Source: Morchella semilibera (lineage: Eukaryota > Ascomycota > Pezizomycetes > Pezizales > Morchellaceae). From it: a stretch of DNA of 64,000 nt. The notes under the pieces were generated by a model. It worked only from the letters and a program-made list of their open reading frames with translations, did not search any database and had not been told where the DNA came from. This document shows positions 1 through 11,971 of this stretch, piece by piece. Position numbers and translations under genes: made by a program. The stretch spans positions 4,683,746 to 4,747,745 of the forward strand of contig CM018604.1 in assembly GCA_009192285.1 (NCBI GenBank), written 5' to 3'. Within the stretch, counting starts at the first letter, position 1. Every line of letters starts with the position of its first letter.

Positions 1-1409
1 TTCCAGGACTCGTGAAAACTCGGCCAGGACATACCCGGAGGCCCATTCACGACGTGAATCCTCGAGTAGATAGGCTGGTGGTTTAGGGATCAGATGTAAT
101 AGCTGGGTGCTGAACTGAATAGTCTCACGATTTTCATTAAAGCCGTGACTGGTTCCGACCGGGCCATTGATTGACTTCAAAGCACTCTCGATGCGACCTA
201 GGCCAGTAATAATAGCACGTTGTGGATCCTTCGATGGCACAAATAGAACGTTTCTCGGTACGCTACCGACTTTATGAAAGAGTTCCGACACTACATTCTC
301 ATTCAGATTCGGGAAGATTTTTTTTCTGCAGTCCGATATCTCTTCAAGAGTCCACAGCGGCATGCAAAATCTAGTAGCGAGATCCTTGCAAAACACATGA
401 AACTTGGGAAATCTATCGTGGCTCTTCTTTGGTGACAGCGTAATTATGGTTCTTGCGTTCACCGTCTCGGGGCCTTCTTCACTATCTGACAAGTACCAGA
501 CATCCAGCAGCTCCAATAAATGCTCAAAGTTGTCGAAACTACCGACGAGGACGGATTCCGTGCCACAATAACAGTAATACTTACCAGGCGTGGGCTGGAA
601 TATGACGATATTTGGTTTATCGTTGGTGGACTCGTGTAGTAGCCGGAGGATGAAGTAAATTAGGAAGCAAGACTTCCCAATTCCTGGAGTACCAGTTATG
701 GCGATATCGATATTTCCACGCTTGATAGTGTTGGTGACTATCTTATAAAATGTTGGGTAACACTCACGAATGTAGAGTGTTGGACCCTTGACTATGGGAA
801 AACTCTCTTCATTGTTAATGGATCCAGTTGTTGGAAACTCTTTGCCGGCATTCTTGTACTGAGCGGCCACCTCTCTAAAAGACGTGTATAAATTGCTTGG
901 CCAAGACTTGGGTCAGTTTCGCAGCACCTCGAGCCGCCGAACCTCGCTGAGTTTTGATAAACGGGTTTGACGGTCGATGCCTAGCGCTCCGTATGCTTCA
1001 AATAACGGATGGACTTTTGACTTCTTGGGAGGATGAGAGTCCTCTTCTTCAGCGCTTCGTTTAGTTCCTTTTCCAGCAGCTTTACAGTTAGTGTGAAACA
1101 GGATGAGAAACGAAATCCGAGTCTCACTTACCAGGTTTAGGCCCCTTAGCCGTCTTGAGCTCATCGACGAGCTCTACAATGCCCTTTGCTGGTCCAAGTC
1201 CCAATTTGATACTTTGAAGTTCAGCGACTTTCAGGCCGAGCAAGTATCTACCACCGATTCCCTGGTCTTTGACGGCTTTTATGTGCTCATCTTTGAGCCA
1301 ATACTTCTTTTGATTTTCCGTGAGAAATATCTCAACTTCGTCGATCCTCGTTCCATTCTTCGACGTCTTGAGGGAGCTCTGAGGGGACGGCTACGTTTGT
1401 TGCTGACAT
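1..1409 (-). pseudogene. Crinkler-like (CRN) P-loop NTPase effector gene, partial at the left edge and interrupted
   Basis: Read on the minus strand, the segment encodes a short N-terminal module (IFLTENQKKYWLKDEH and following), a lysine-rich linker that looks like a bipartite nuclear localisation signal (KRSAEEEDSHPPKKSKV), then an NTPase domain with a Walker A motif (ITGTPGIGKS, near 660-700), a LWTLEEI motif and a long frame running off the window. This order matches CRN/RHS-like effector proteins, whose NTPase domain derives from transposon-encoded ATPases. One short intron (about 1131-1080, GTAAGT donor) separates the N-terminal module from the linker. The reading frame does not look intact: I see roughly two interruptions beyond the intron, so I treat it as a decayed copy. 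The C-terminal toxin/nuclease module, if any, lies outside the window. Family assignment rests on motif order, not on a search. Confidence 0.6.
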
Positions 1410-4400
1410 TGTTGCGGTAGGGAAGACTCGCGAGGGGTGGAGGCAGCAATTAGCTGACAGACGAATGAGTCATCGACTTCCGTGGCAAATGTTGTTAGAA
1501 TGTGATGTTGCATGCTGTGGCGCATGATATGGCTACATGTAGTGTTTGAGTGATGGAAAACTTGGCCCGCGCAAACAAGAATTTGCTATCACGATGACAT
1601 CCGTATAGAGAGAGGGAGGGAGGGAATTTCCTTGTGTTTTGGTTCACGCTGCCTAAGTTGCGGGATTTGACCCTCTATTCTTCTAATTTCCTTTTCTTTC
1701 TTGGTTCTTGAAATGATTCCACCAAGAGAAAGTCACCACTACATGTATTTATACCCTCCTAGCCTCATTCAGAAAAGAGTAGACAACTAACTCTTAATCA
1801 AGAATGGTCTGACCCAGGCAAAAGCTTAGCAATCATTTCAGTAGTGGGTTTTGTGGCAGTAATCATAATAGCTAAAGTAGCTAATAAATCTACTGAAAAC
1901 CTTCTAAGAGTTACTTGGGTAAATAAACTTCTTCCACGTGAAATGCCTTCCTGTTTCAAAAAAACTACAGATTGATCTTCATAACCTCGCAAATGGCTGC
2001 GACCCTACATTTTGGTAAAGCAACAATGAAATCAAAATCTCCGAGCCTGATGTCCGAGTGACATCAAATGTTCACTTTGTCTGGTCTTGTTACAGCACAC
2101 CCCATATCAAAAATAGAGAAACTACAAGTATCGTTATGCATGTAGATGCCTCGAGACACTTGTACATGTACATACGTAAGTACATCCAAGAAATTTTGTG
2201 GGATGTTGTCCATGCTTATGCTGCCACATGATCAATTACGCGTAGTTTCATCGAAATATTCCAAAAGCTTTATACTTCAACACTTTCGGTAGCCTGACTT
2301 TCAAATAACCCCAGTCGCTAACACAATTCCGATACGACGCGATTATAGCTTTGCTGTTGATTTGTGAGGTTTTACTGCGAGCGTCGATTACATGTAATTA
2401 AGCATCTTCCTAGCTGGGGTCAGATGTTTTATCTGTAGGAAGCGTGACGGCAGAAGAAACAACTGAGAAATAGTAAGGTCAAATGTAAGTCTGATTTGCT
2501 AACTACGTACGGTCAGGGAGCCGAGTTCCTTATAAGCTAATAGACGTACATGAGATACAGTCCCTTAACGCTGTCACCATATTCTTCCTCCCGACTCTAG
2601 TCACCTCCCCCTCTCATCCTGAATGTGCGAGCCTATTCCAACAAGATGTACCAAGTCCAACAATGACAGGGACTAGAAAATCGAGGCATACGTGTGTGTA
2701 TATACATACATGTATCTACCTGTAGTACAAACTACATGTAACTCAGTCATTTCTGTTGTCGGTATTATAATCCAAGTATACTGTTGGATCCTTACTACAT
2801 GTATGTGTAGCATGAAAGTTAAGACTCGAATCTAAGTACGTAGAAGGTGATGCTACCAAGAGCCAGGTGGTCACAAATATGAATACAAGTGTTTTCCGGT
2901 ATTTGACTGGAGTAGGAGCTGATATGGCTAAACAGTTCTGCTACATATCTGTTTACAAACTCAAGCTTAAGAGCATAGAATACCCAAGATGCCCAAGACT
3001 GTCTGTTCGCACACCTGAACTGTTTGATTGACTCAGGTCGAGATGTTGGAATATCAATATCTACTAATCGACTCAAACGTACGTACAGGTCTTCCAGAAA
3101 GAAAAGGAGAAAAGGAAACCGCCCAAACTCGGCCAATCACACCTCTTAAGTCGCAAATTGCATACATCGTGTATCTATATACTTATGGGATGGCTTATTC
3201 TCTAGTTTACGACTCGATCAGAAGATTTAGGTCGTGTAGACCTGTCAGTGGGATATAGCTAATGATGCTAAGTCACTAAGCATAAATACTATATGTATAT
3301 GTATATGTACCTAATATTTTCAGTGAGGAATATCAAAGGGTACTAAACTAGTTTATTATTCAAGCTCAATCTTGATGTCAAGATACATAGGCTCAAGTGA
3401 TCTAGACTAACACTGATGTGTATATGGCTTTTGTGGGCTATGCTGTTTATGAGCCCTCTAAGCTTCGTGTCCTCAGTTTTGTCGTCTGTAATTTAGGATT
3501 GGTTGTTTATCGCCCTGTCTTTACCGAATAAAGACACTTTAAATCCTGGGATCGCTTAGAGAAATGACCATTCAGTGCAAGGCGACCAAATGTTTCCATC
3601 CAAGTAAAGCCAACAGCAGTGAATTCTGTTACCAGAAGCCTGAAATAGATAATTCCAGGAACGAACCCGCGATAATTACGTAAAGACTTACCCCCCCCCT
3701 AAATGGTAGTATGCACGTGCACGTTTTTGGTCTGTTAAACTTTTTCGCATACCACGGTGCTGCTGAAAATTAGACTTCATGATACGCTGTAGGTACATGC
3801 GTTAGTACATGTACATACAGGTATGACCCAAACATTCAATCCTCACTGTGATAGAACTGTATCCAAAGTTCGGAGCCCGGAGTAGTATCCATGATCACCG
3901 ATCTTCGGGAGGCACTACGCCTATACCCTATACGTAGACATACAACATGTAGCTACATGTACATATATGTATCCTCCGATAATACTACCAGGATGTGGCG
4001 TCGTGAAAAATGAGATTTCTGGAATATGATGCAATTAACCGAAGCGGCGGCTCTGCGGGACCACCCGAGAAACCTCTTCTGAATAAATACCCTTGCTACC
4101 CTCCAATAGGTCCTGTGTAGGCGCATACATCTTTAATGTTTTCGGCATATTGAAAGTACAGAAAACTTAGCCCTAACTTCCTGCAACAACTTCCCACCCC
4201 AGGTTGTTACATCCCTCGAAACTCGAGACTGTCTCCAGTAATCTCCGATGACAGTCATCGTGGAGCAATCTAGTCTATCGAAGCAGAACTAAAAGTACGG
4301 TGGCTGAGAAATCTACAGGATCCCGTGGTTGGGTGCCCAACCCAAGAACATGTATTTATTTGCCAGCAAATCTCGCATCAATGCCGCATTTCATATCACA

Positions 4401-7400
4401 TTCGACTACAACGCTTTTTACCCACTCCGATTCCTCGATACAACTATAACAAGTAGCTGCTATCTCACTATGCTGCGCACGTCGGGGGAGGGCGGACTAC
4501 ACTACACGAGGTCTAAGCACAACTGATTTGGGATTGCCAACTCCTATATAAACGCACATTAAGCCTTGTCTTAGGGGGACGTACCTATATATAATTGATA
4601 AACCTTTTTATTTCCCTATATTCGATTGGCGAGTGAGTAGTTGTGATGCCGAATTCGGACCTACTACTGCATACAGTGACATGTGCGGTAAGCCATCCTG
4701 AACCTCAACGAACATATGGACTAACTTTTTTACCTTGTATAGCTAGTCAATCAAGCAATATACACTGTTTTTTGAAATAAACTAAGATCCCTTACCATCG
4801 TCCTTTACATCGCTGAACTCGAAGCGACCGAAAAGGTCTGGTTTCGGAACGGTCCTTACCCATACCATGGCCTCATACTCAGATGTAGTTGACCAAGCAG
4901 GGGTTTTCACTGCGACTAAACTCGCAATACTATGCTATTCTATCAGTTTTGTTAGAATTGTATCCTAATGTATAGTTGAGTGCACCTAATGTATAATACC
5001 ATGCACCTGAAGACTAGATGAGCTGAGATATTCTAGTCATTATCCAATGAGCGCACCAGACCTTAGATCACCTAATAATACTACGTTCACGACGTTGAAA
5101 TATTAATCGACCAGTCGGGCATTTCCCCTGGCCAGCCTAGTAATTTCAGGGTTCTGTACGTAACTGTTAACCGGCAGAGCCCGCCGGCCCAACAATACAT
5201 ATAAGCCAAGTTATGCGTCATGGGCTAGCCGGCCTGCATACAGCTTGGTGAATTTACGAAACGTGGAGCCGAGAGATGTGGCAGAAAGCCAATCTGGGCC
5301 CTGCCACCCTTAACTGGGTTATAAAAGGATGGAACTTTACTAATTTTGCTTTCAGGTACCCATATTATACTACCACAAATGGTGGTCCACTCACCATGAT
5401 GGTCCACATGATGGTTCACTCGCCGTTTTTCTCGGCAATGACATATCAGGCTAGCTCCTTCACTAATATGGAGAAAACCTCATAGATCACCTTCTCCAAA
5501 TGTCGTTGCCGAGAAAAACGACAAGTGAACCATCATGGCGAGTGGACCATCATTCGCGGTATTGACAGCTGTGCGTGTATTCGAAATCCAAGTACAACTG
5601 CGCGGGAGTGGTTGGACGGCTCCAATCAGCATTAATATTGATACTCCAAAGACGCTTCGCCATGTAGTTAAAAAGTCACTATCTTCGGCCACTTATCAGT
5701 TACTTATCTATGACGCACATGGAGGATCTTGCCCCGAAGGCTGTTTTCAAGAATATTCTCTGTGTATTATCTTCGCTTCACTTCAGCCTTGTTGAAGGCA
5801 GAGCGTTTCCGACAGCGTATCAGACCTTCGATTTGACGAATTAATTAATTTCTAGCATCACCACAACCCGAAAAACGAGGAATGAATCGTAACGGTGTGG
5901 CAATGACTGGCTGCACAAGCACAAGGCTTGTGATGGAAGAATGCACGGATACTTTTACCTGTGTAAAGTTAGGAAGTTACATGTATCTTTTCACCGGGAA
6001 GCCCGCGCACGTTCTTCTCGTGTGTTCCCAGTGGCCACACGAATAAAATGTGGGTGCGCAACATCTAAGAGATGAGAATTTCGATGAGGCGAGTTACTAC
6101 AATCACCTCAAGGTTGTGCGAAAACATTTTAAATGTGACAAGGAGGTTATATTTTAAATACATGTATGTTAATAGATCAGTGCGTACATGGTGCGCACCG
6201 TGTGCCATGGCGAGGCCCCAGGACTTATAAAGAGAATCCTTCCCTCGTGCACTGTTTAATGTTCCCCCTCTTCTGGTTTTCGCTCACCATAACTTCCCCA
6301 TCAATACTCTCTATGTTTGCATTTATCTCGGGACACTGCCTGAGATCTCCAGCTGGCCTATCGTTGGCCTCGCTCTTTGAAACAAATTTCACGCGACTCA
6401 GTAAATAGAATTTTAACAAAAAGATAAATGCTAAGTCCTTTCAAAAGATCCCTCATCTGATGTGTTAACTCGATGAACGTCTAAAATCGGCGAATACTGT
6501 AGGCCTTATAAGTACATGTATATTACAACATACATACATGTTAGCTGTGAAATGCTACCTGTACTAAAATACACAAGTACGTACATACGTCACGAGAACA
6601 GTCAACCAACCGACCCACCGACCAAACACGAGAGTGCAAATTAAAAACCTGGTTTGGTCTCTGATAGGCGAAACGAACCGAGCACACATCATACCATGAA
6701 GGTTCTTCGTATCGCCTGTCAGGCACGAACCCATAAATACCAACAACGCTCTTCATCTCTTGGAAGCACGATGAGCAGAGCACGGCAGTGGTTCTTCACA
6801 ACAGTCAACCTGGTTTGCCTGTGAGAGCGTTGACGACATAATTAATCAAATAAATAATGATCTATTACACTAAACTTTTCTGATATATCACGTTTCACGC
6901 CGGACCTACATTTGTCTCATTTATCAGCAATCTTTTTTCCCGGTACGGATGGCAGGAGCCCCTCAATCGGCCTATCCTACTCAGAACTAGAGGTTTATCT
7001 CTCTTGCTCGCTTCCATCGCCCCCTCCTTCCCCGAACGACCGGCCGCCCACGCCCTTCGGCGAAGTCTTCCCCTATGTAAGCTTCTTGCCGCGGGGCTTC
7101 TGTAATTGGCTGGAATCTGTCAGCTGCTCAAGTTAATGCGGTATCATTCATGGGACTGAGAATATCACGAAAGGACAAGATTCGTGACCTAATGGCTAGA
7201 CGTTTATCAAGTACATCACAAATTTGAAAAGTGCTGGCTATAGTTGCTCTGGGCCCGCTAGGCCTTCTCATAGGCCTGAAACAATACCTTACACGTGGGT
7301 CAATTATGCATGGATTCTAAACGCTTCTCCCCGCTCTGTTGATCCAGGTCAGAGGTGTTATGCATGCGCATGGCCTGAGCAGAAAACGGCAGATGTTAAT

Positions 7401-7697
7401 GTGCTCTTGCTTGTTTACAACTGGCAACTTGACTGCCATTACCTGTTTCACGATCGTAACTACGTATGTATACTCTAGAGAGCCACCCAAATTAATAGAC
7501 CCACACCATCACTCATTCACTGTGGATCTGGCGCGACCTGGTGATAGGGTACTCTATCTATCAATCCGGTTCGAAGTCGGCCATAAGGGGAGTACTTAAA
7601 CAGATATAAAGCCTACAGAAAGGGCCTAGAAGAGGGCCAAGTTCTATAGAGTAAAAACCACAGACACCCACCGAACGAAAACACAGTAATTGCCAAT
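1410..7697. other. Gene-poor spacer (6.3 kb)
   Basis: No reading frame here looks like a real gene; the open frames are short, lack recognisable domains and overlap on both strands. The stretch is rich in ACATGTA/TACATGTA palindromes (for example near 1738, 2163, 2709, 2734, 2800, 3796, 3945 and 6160) and contains the foldback element at 5373-5559. A plus-strand frame at 6912-7136 and a minus-strand frame at 1798-1992 were examined and not supported. Confidence 0.6.
5373..5559. mobile_element. Foldback MITE, family A (187 bp, TA-flanked)
   Basis: The two ends are inverted copies of each other. The inner arms (5409-5445 and 5498-5534) match at about 34 of 37 positions, and the match continues outward to CCACAAATGGTGG on the left against CCGCGAATGATGG on the complement of the right end, with one gap of about 9-12 nt. 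Arms total roughly 60-70 bp around a loop of about 50 bp. The dinucleotide TA sits directly outside both ends (5371-5372 and 5560-5561), consistent with a Tc1/mariner-type target duplication. There is no coding capacity, so it would be a non-autonomous element. Confidence 0.65.
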
Positions 7698-8423
7698 ATG
7701 GATATGGTATCTATCCCAGGCTCTTCAGTTTATGTTCTTCTGCAGTTTTTGGGAAAGGTACTAGTCAGCTCTAACATTTTTCAGTCAAATTACATTGTCG
7801 AGATTAGTTCCTACATCTTCAATACAACCCTCAGTCCCTTCCCATTACCAGAGGCCCTTATAAATATAGGTGGAACGTATTTATTTAGCTATCAGAGCGG
7901 AGTTGGCCTGCGGCGCATCGACGACCCAGATGGCGTCAGACGCCGAGAACATTTGCATCACAGATGCGCAGGCGTCCTTATTTCTCAGTACCCGTCCCCT
8001 CCAGATCTTCAGGAAAAGATCATTTTTATCTGTCCTGCCCATCCAAAGGAATCTTGTTGCCCTAGAAAATCGGATGGATATGAAGATTGGAGACCCTTAG
8101 CATTCGAAGAAAATGGCACTAGCTGTTCGCTAGATCATCTTGGGACTTCAAGCACACTTATTTCCAATCCTCGTGCGAGCTGGGCTCCGCTCTTCGATAG
8201 AACAGCACATGCCTCGCGTTCCACAGACGAAACTAGAGAGCATACTGCTGTACTAAAAGGAGTACCAGAGATCCTATGGGCTCTAGTAGCTCTCAACGTC
8301 AACGACATTGGCAATTTGGGCGCCCACATTAATTTTGTTGGGGACCACAGAATGAGTCTTGCTTTGGGGCCTGGCAGCCAGCCTGATAGTCTGTATTCTG
8401 CAAATATGTTCATGCTCTTATGA
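7698..8423 (+). CDS. Hypothetical open frame of 241 codons, no recognisable domain
   Basis: This is an uninterrupted ATG-initiated frame with a purine-rich context upstream. I recognise no domain. A second plus-strand frame (7870-8100) and a minus-strand frame (8135-8413) overlap it and are similarly open, so it may be a chance frame or the remains of a gene whose real frame and introns I cannot resolve. The first 60 residues are hydrophobic and the rest is mixed and charged. It lies alone between two gene-poor stretches. I list it only because of its length; a fossil or spurious frame is at least as likely as a gene. Confidence 0.2.
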   Translation: MDMVSIPGSSVYVLLQFLGKVLVSSNIFQSNYIVEISSYIFNTTLSPFPLPEALINIGGTYLFSYQSGVGLRRIDDPDGVRRREHLHHRCAGVLISQYPSPPDLQEKIIFICPAHPKESCCPRKSDGYEDWRPLAFEENGTSCSLDHLGTSSTLISNPRASWAPLFDRTAHASRSTDETREHTAVLKGVPEILWALVALNVNDIGNLGAHINFVGDHRMSLALGPGSQPDSLYSANMFMLL

Positions 8424-11100
8424 TCATTGACTAACTAGCCTATTCTTTTTTTTTGTAGCAACACCTTCCAGAGCTCTAGCAGTCAAGATCTACCACAATA
8501 AATCAAAAGAATCTCCCACTAGATCAATTGAGCCTACCATCCTGCTGCACTAATCATAGATATGGCAACTTAACCTGATCTAGTGGTGGGCGCTTTTCAT
8601 GTAGTGGTTTCTCATAAGTGTTGACACCCAGTTTTTACATTCTTGTGCACTTTTTCTCAGTAGCCAGTTCTTTACTGCATTACCGTTTTATTGTTTTCAT
8701 GCCTCTGTCTCCCTACAATACTTGTCGAACGCTGGCGTATTTCCTTTCCATGTATAGTATTTATTATTGTTGAAGACTATAACGACAGATAGGCAGTTTC
8801 GTTTCAATCATAATCATCTCTCATTTTATTTGTACCAAATTAAGCTAGCTATTCTTCTCCAACCCTCTATACAAAGTTCTGAAATACAAGTGATGCATAA
8901 CTAGGATGAAGCAGTCTACCATGTAGCTGTCTACAGTCAATTTAACCATAAAAATACCAATCTCATACCGGAGCCCACGAGCAAGGTCCATGGGACGGAT
9001 GACGCATCCATGCAGCGCCCATCAACCACTCGATCCCGCAGATCAAACAGCCACATGCCCTTTCCAACCTCAAAGGAATCATTTTCTTACATATCAGGGG
9101 CAATGATTGGAACCCGTATTGTTATTAATTCCCTACTTGGGCGAGGGGCTCGATCTGGCTCCAGTAGTAGTGGTGGTGTTTCTGAACAGACACAACGCTG
9201 GTGCGAGTAGACCGTGCCTCCCACATCTCGTCTCCATCTCATGCCATGAGAACCGGTGGGCTGGGTTTGAGAGCGTTGTCGTCAACCGGGGTACGAGAAT
9301 CGACTGTTTGATCGCCTCACCCCCTCTCCCTCTCCCTCGCTCCCTACTTGCCTACTTGCCTTCTTGACTGACCGACTGACCGACCGACCAACTGACTGAC
9401 TGACTGACTGACTGAGGTTTTGGTAGGGGCTACGAAGCTGGCTAATCTAAATCGAATCGGAGAATGGTACTGGGTACTGACGTATTCATAGTTGGGAAAT
9501 GAGTGGTAGTCACGAATCCTAGTGCCGAGGGCAGCAGTCGATTTTGGAGTATGGAGCTTTGGATCTGTTGACTGGAGATGAGCTGGTATTGACAGCTAGG
9601 CAGCTAGCTTAGCTAGCTAGCTACTAAGTGAGCTGTTGCGCCCAGAAGGACAACGACAATGAGGGGTATATTTTGTTTCCACGAGTAGAGTATAACTGAT
9701 GGTGCTCGGTGCTAGTTCTGAAACTTTTTCGAAGCTATCGTGGGTAATGAGGAGGTTTTGAACAAAACCGCGAACAGTGCGCTCGTTCACGCATTACCAG
9801 TAGGTGATGTTTGCCTGCTCTTTTCTTTTTCTTTTTCTTTTCTTTTTATCCCTTATCCCCCCCATTTTTTATTTTTTTTCGGTGATCTGACTAACTGATA
9901 CCACAGACCAGCAATGGCGAGTAGATAAGTACATGTACATGTACCTAATTCTGACCGACCACCGATTTAAGGACTGAGATATATCTATGGAGATCTGGCC
10001 AAACGCCTGCCTCCAATCTGCCCTGCTGGCCACTGCACTGTCTACCAACCACAGCCACCTGGATAATTGAGAGCAACTCAGTCGTAGTTTCATAAACACT
10101 TGTACAATTGTCCCTCTTCGTGGCACCCGATTGTAATCGCCCTCTCTGGCCCCCAAGCAATCCACCCGGGCTGATTCGAATCGTGGATTTGATTCGGACC
10201 ATGGTACGCTGCGCGTCCAGGCCAAGCACCCCCAACCATCGGGAATTATTTACTCATAACCACGTAGGTACATATAATACTCTAGGAAAATATGTTTAGG
10301 ATGGACATATATACTGTTGATCACCCATAAAGATCATCGCATTCTTGTGATCTTGATAAAAAGGAGGGGGGAGAGAGAGAGAGAAAGAAAGTTGTAAAAT
10401 GGATTTCTATTTAGTCGCGGTGTTGGCGGATGATATGAGACAGAGCAGGATCGAGGAAATATCTACATGACCATGGACACCGTTTACGGTGCAACGTTGT
10501 CACATATGTGTTACACACGATGAAGGGAAACGTCCAAATATAAATAACTACATGTATACACCACATCATCAGCAGAATCAGCCGAGAGTCATGACTCGAG
10601 AAACGAAAACCGAATCATATCCTATGATCACTATATGTAGGCATAGCTGTGGGTCACAGCATATCATTCGGCTGCTCACTAGCCTGACTTTTAAATGCAA
10701 CCTTCCAGGACCACGGCTACTTACGGCAGTTAGTGCTAAAAAAACCGAGCACCCGGCTAGCCACCACTCATAGAGTAGAGATTCAATATATATTAATTAC
10801 ATGTATCCGCACAAGCTCTTTAGCCCAACTAGTGTAAAAACTGTCCAGTTTATCTATCATGTATTTACATGTACACATGTTAATACGTTGTGCAAATACA
10901 TACATGTACTTGCCTAGCTAGGATAGTATATCATATATAGCCAAGCCAAGATTAGATCAATGCCGCCTGTCAGTAGTTGAGCCGCCAAACTTCCAAGCTG
11001 GCCTCAACTTCTCGCCCCTCTAGAGCTTGCTTCGAATTCCCAATTCCACACGTCTCCCAACAGAAAGACAGGACAAAAAACAAAAAAGACATAACTGAAA
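8424..11100. other. Spacer upstream of LCL2 (2.7 kb)
   Basis: No supported gene. It contains a tetranucleotide microsatellite at 9366-9415, GCTA-type short repeats near 9600, a pyrimidine tract at 9820-9880, an ACATGTAC double palindrome near 9930 and further ACATGTA motifs at 10797-10910. The last part should include the LCL2 promoter and leader. Confidence 0.5.
9366..9415. repeat. (GACT/GACC)n tetranucleotide microsatellite
   Basis: About twelve consecutive tetramers, GACC variants first and then uniform GACT units, run through this 50-bp stretch. Confidence 0.9.
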
Positions 11101-11590
11101 ATGCATCTAACGCTCCTCCCTCTTCTCACACTACCACTCCTGGCCAGCGCCCAATTTGGAAACTTCTTCGAAGGCATGTTTGGCGGTGGAGGTGGCGGAC
11201 AGCAACAGCAGCAGCGCGGCCAGAATGTCGCGTCGGATTCACAGTGGTATCGGGATACTCACGATGGCGGTTTGTTTCCCTCCATCATCCCTTTCTCTCT
11301 CTCTCTTTTTTGTTTTCTTTCCGCTCGCTCTATCTCGCTTCCCTCTCTTTCTTTCAGTTGTATTTGCTAGAGAAGCTAAACAGCGCGAAACAACAGCATC
11401 ATGCAGCAACTACCTGTGCCCAAGCACGCTGGCCTGCGTCGACAAGCCCACCCACTGCCCGTGCGCGTGGCCCGACGTTGAGGAGAAGTTTGAGCTGCAT
11501 CCAGACGGCATGGCCATCTGCGTGAGCAAGAGCGGCGCCGAGGGGGCGACGAGACTGAAGGTGGAACTAGCGAGGAAGGGCTTGTTGTAG
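11101..11590 (+). CDS. LCL2: Lcl2-like secretory/ER protein, 120 aa, two exons
   Basis: The exons are 11101-11269 and 11397-11590, joined across a 127-nt intron (GTTTGT donor, ACAACAG acceptor) that restores the family pattern WY...[11 protein letters not shown]. The product is 120 residues, the usual length. It opens with a signal peptide ([18 protein letters not shown]), then a Gly/Gln-rich stretch ([11 protein letters not shown]), then the cysteine-rich core [21 protein letters not shown], and ends with the conserved ELARKGLL. Yeast Lcl2 is a small ER-associated protein linked to chronological lifespan and ER-associated degradation; its biochemical role is not settled. The gene converges on SEN2, with 381 bp between their stop codons. 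Identification is strong because both ends of the family signature are present. Confidence 0.93.
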
Positions 11591-11971
11591 AGGATGTGTT
11601 TTTTTTTGTGGTTCCCTTCTCTGCTGCTGCAGCCACGGTTCCCTCTTGTTTTTTTTTTTGCCTGTTGTCTTGTTTAGTGATTACATGGCTTCGTGGGAGG
11701 AGTTATGGTTGTAATTTTGTATTATTTTATACTAGCTGAGATAGAGTAGGTGGATGCGAGACCAAAAAGACGAAAAAAATATCATTGCTAGATCACAGCA
11801 ACAACCGGTTTCCGGCCCAGAAATGATAAGAACGCTACTTTCCCAGTTCCTCTAAGACCTACTTAAAAACTACTACTATCTACAAACAAGGAAGAAGAAG
11901 AAAGGTAAAAAGGTAAAGAGGTAAAGAGGTAAAAAAAAAAAAAAACGCCGGCCCTTAAAACCCCAACTCCA
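11591..11971. other. Convergent 3' spacer between LCL2 and SEN2
   Basis: This AT-rich 381-bp stretch receives both 3' ends. It has T-rich runs after LCL2 and, at about 11900-11945, a minisatellite-like run of AGGTAAA/AGGTAAAG units ending in a poly-A tract. No gene is seen. Confidence 0.6.

Noticed and set aside
7520-7590. A B-box-like GGTTCGAAGTC preceded by TGGCGCGACCTGG, tested as a tRNA.
   Set aside because: No acceptor, D or anticodon stems form, and the A box is a poor match.
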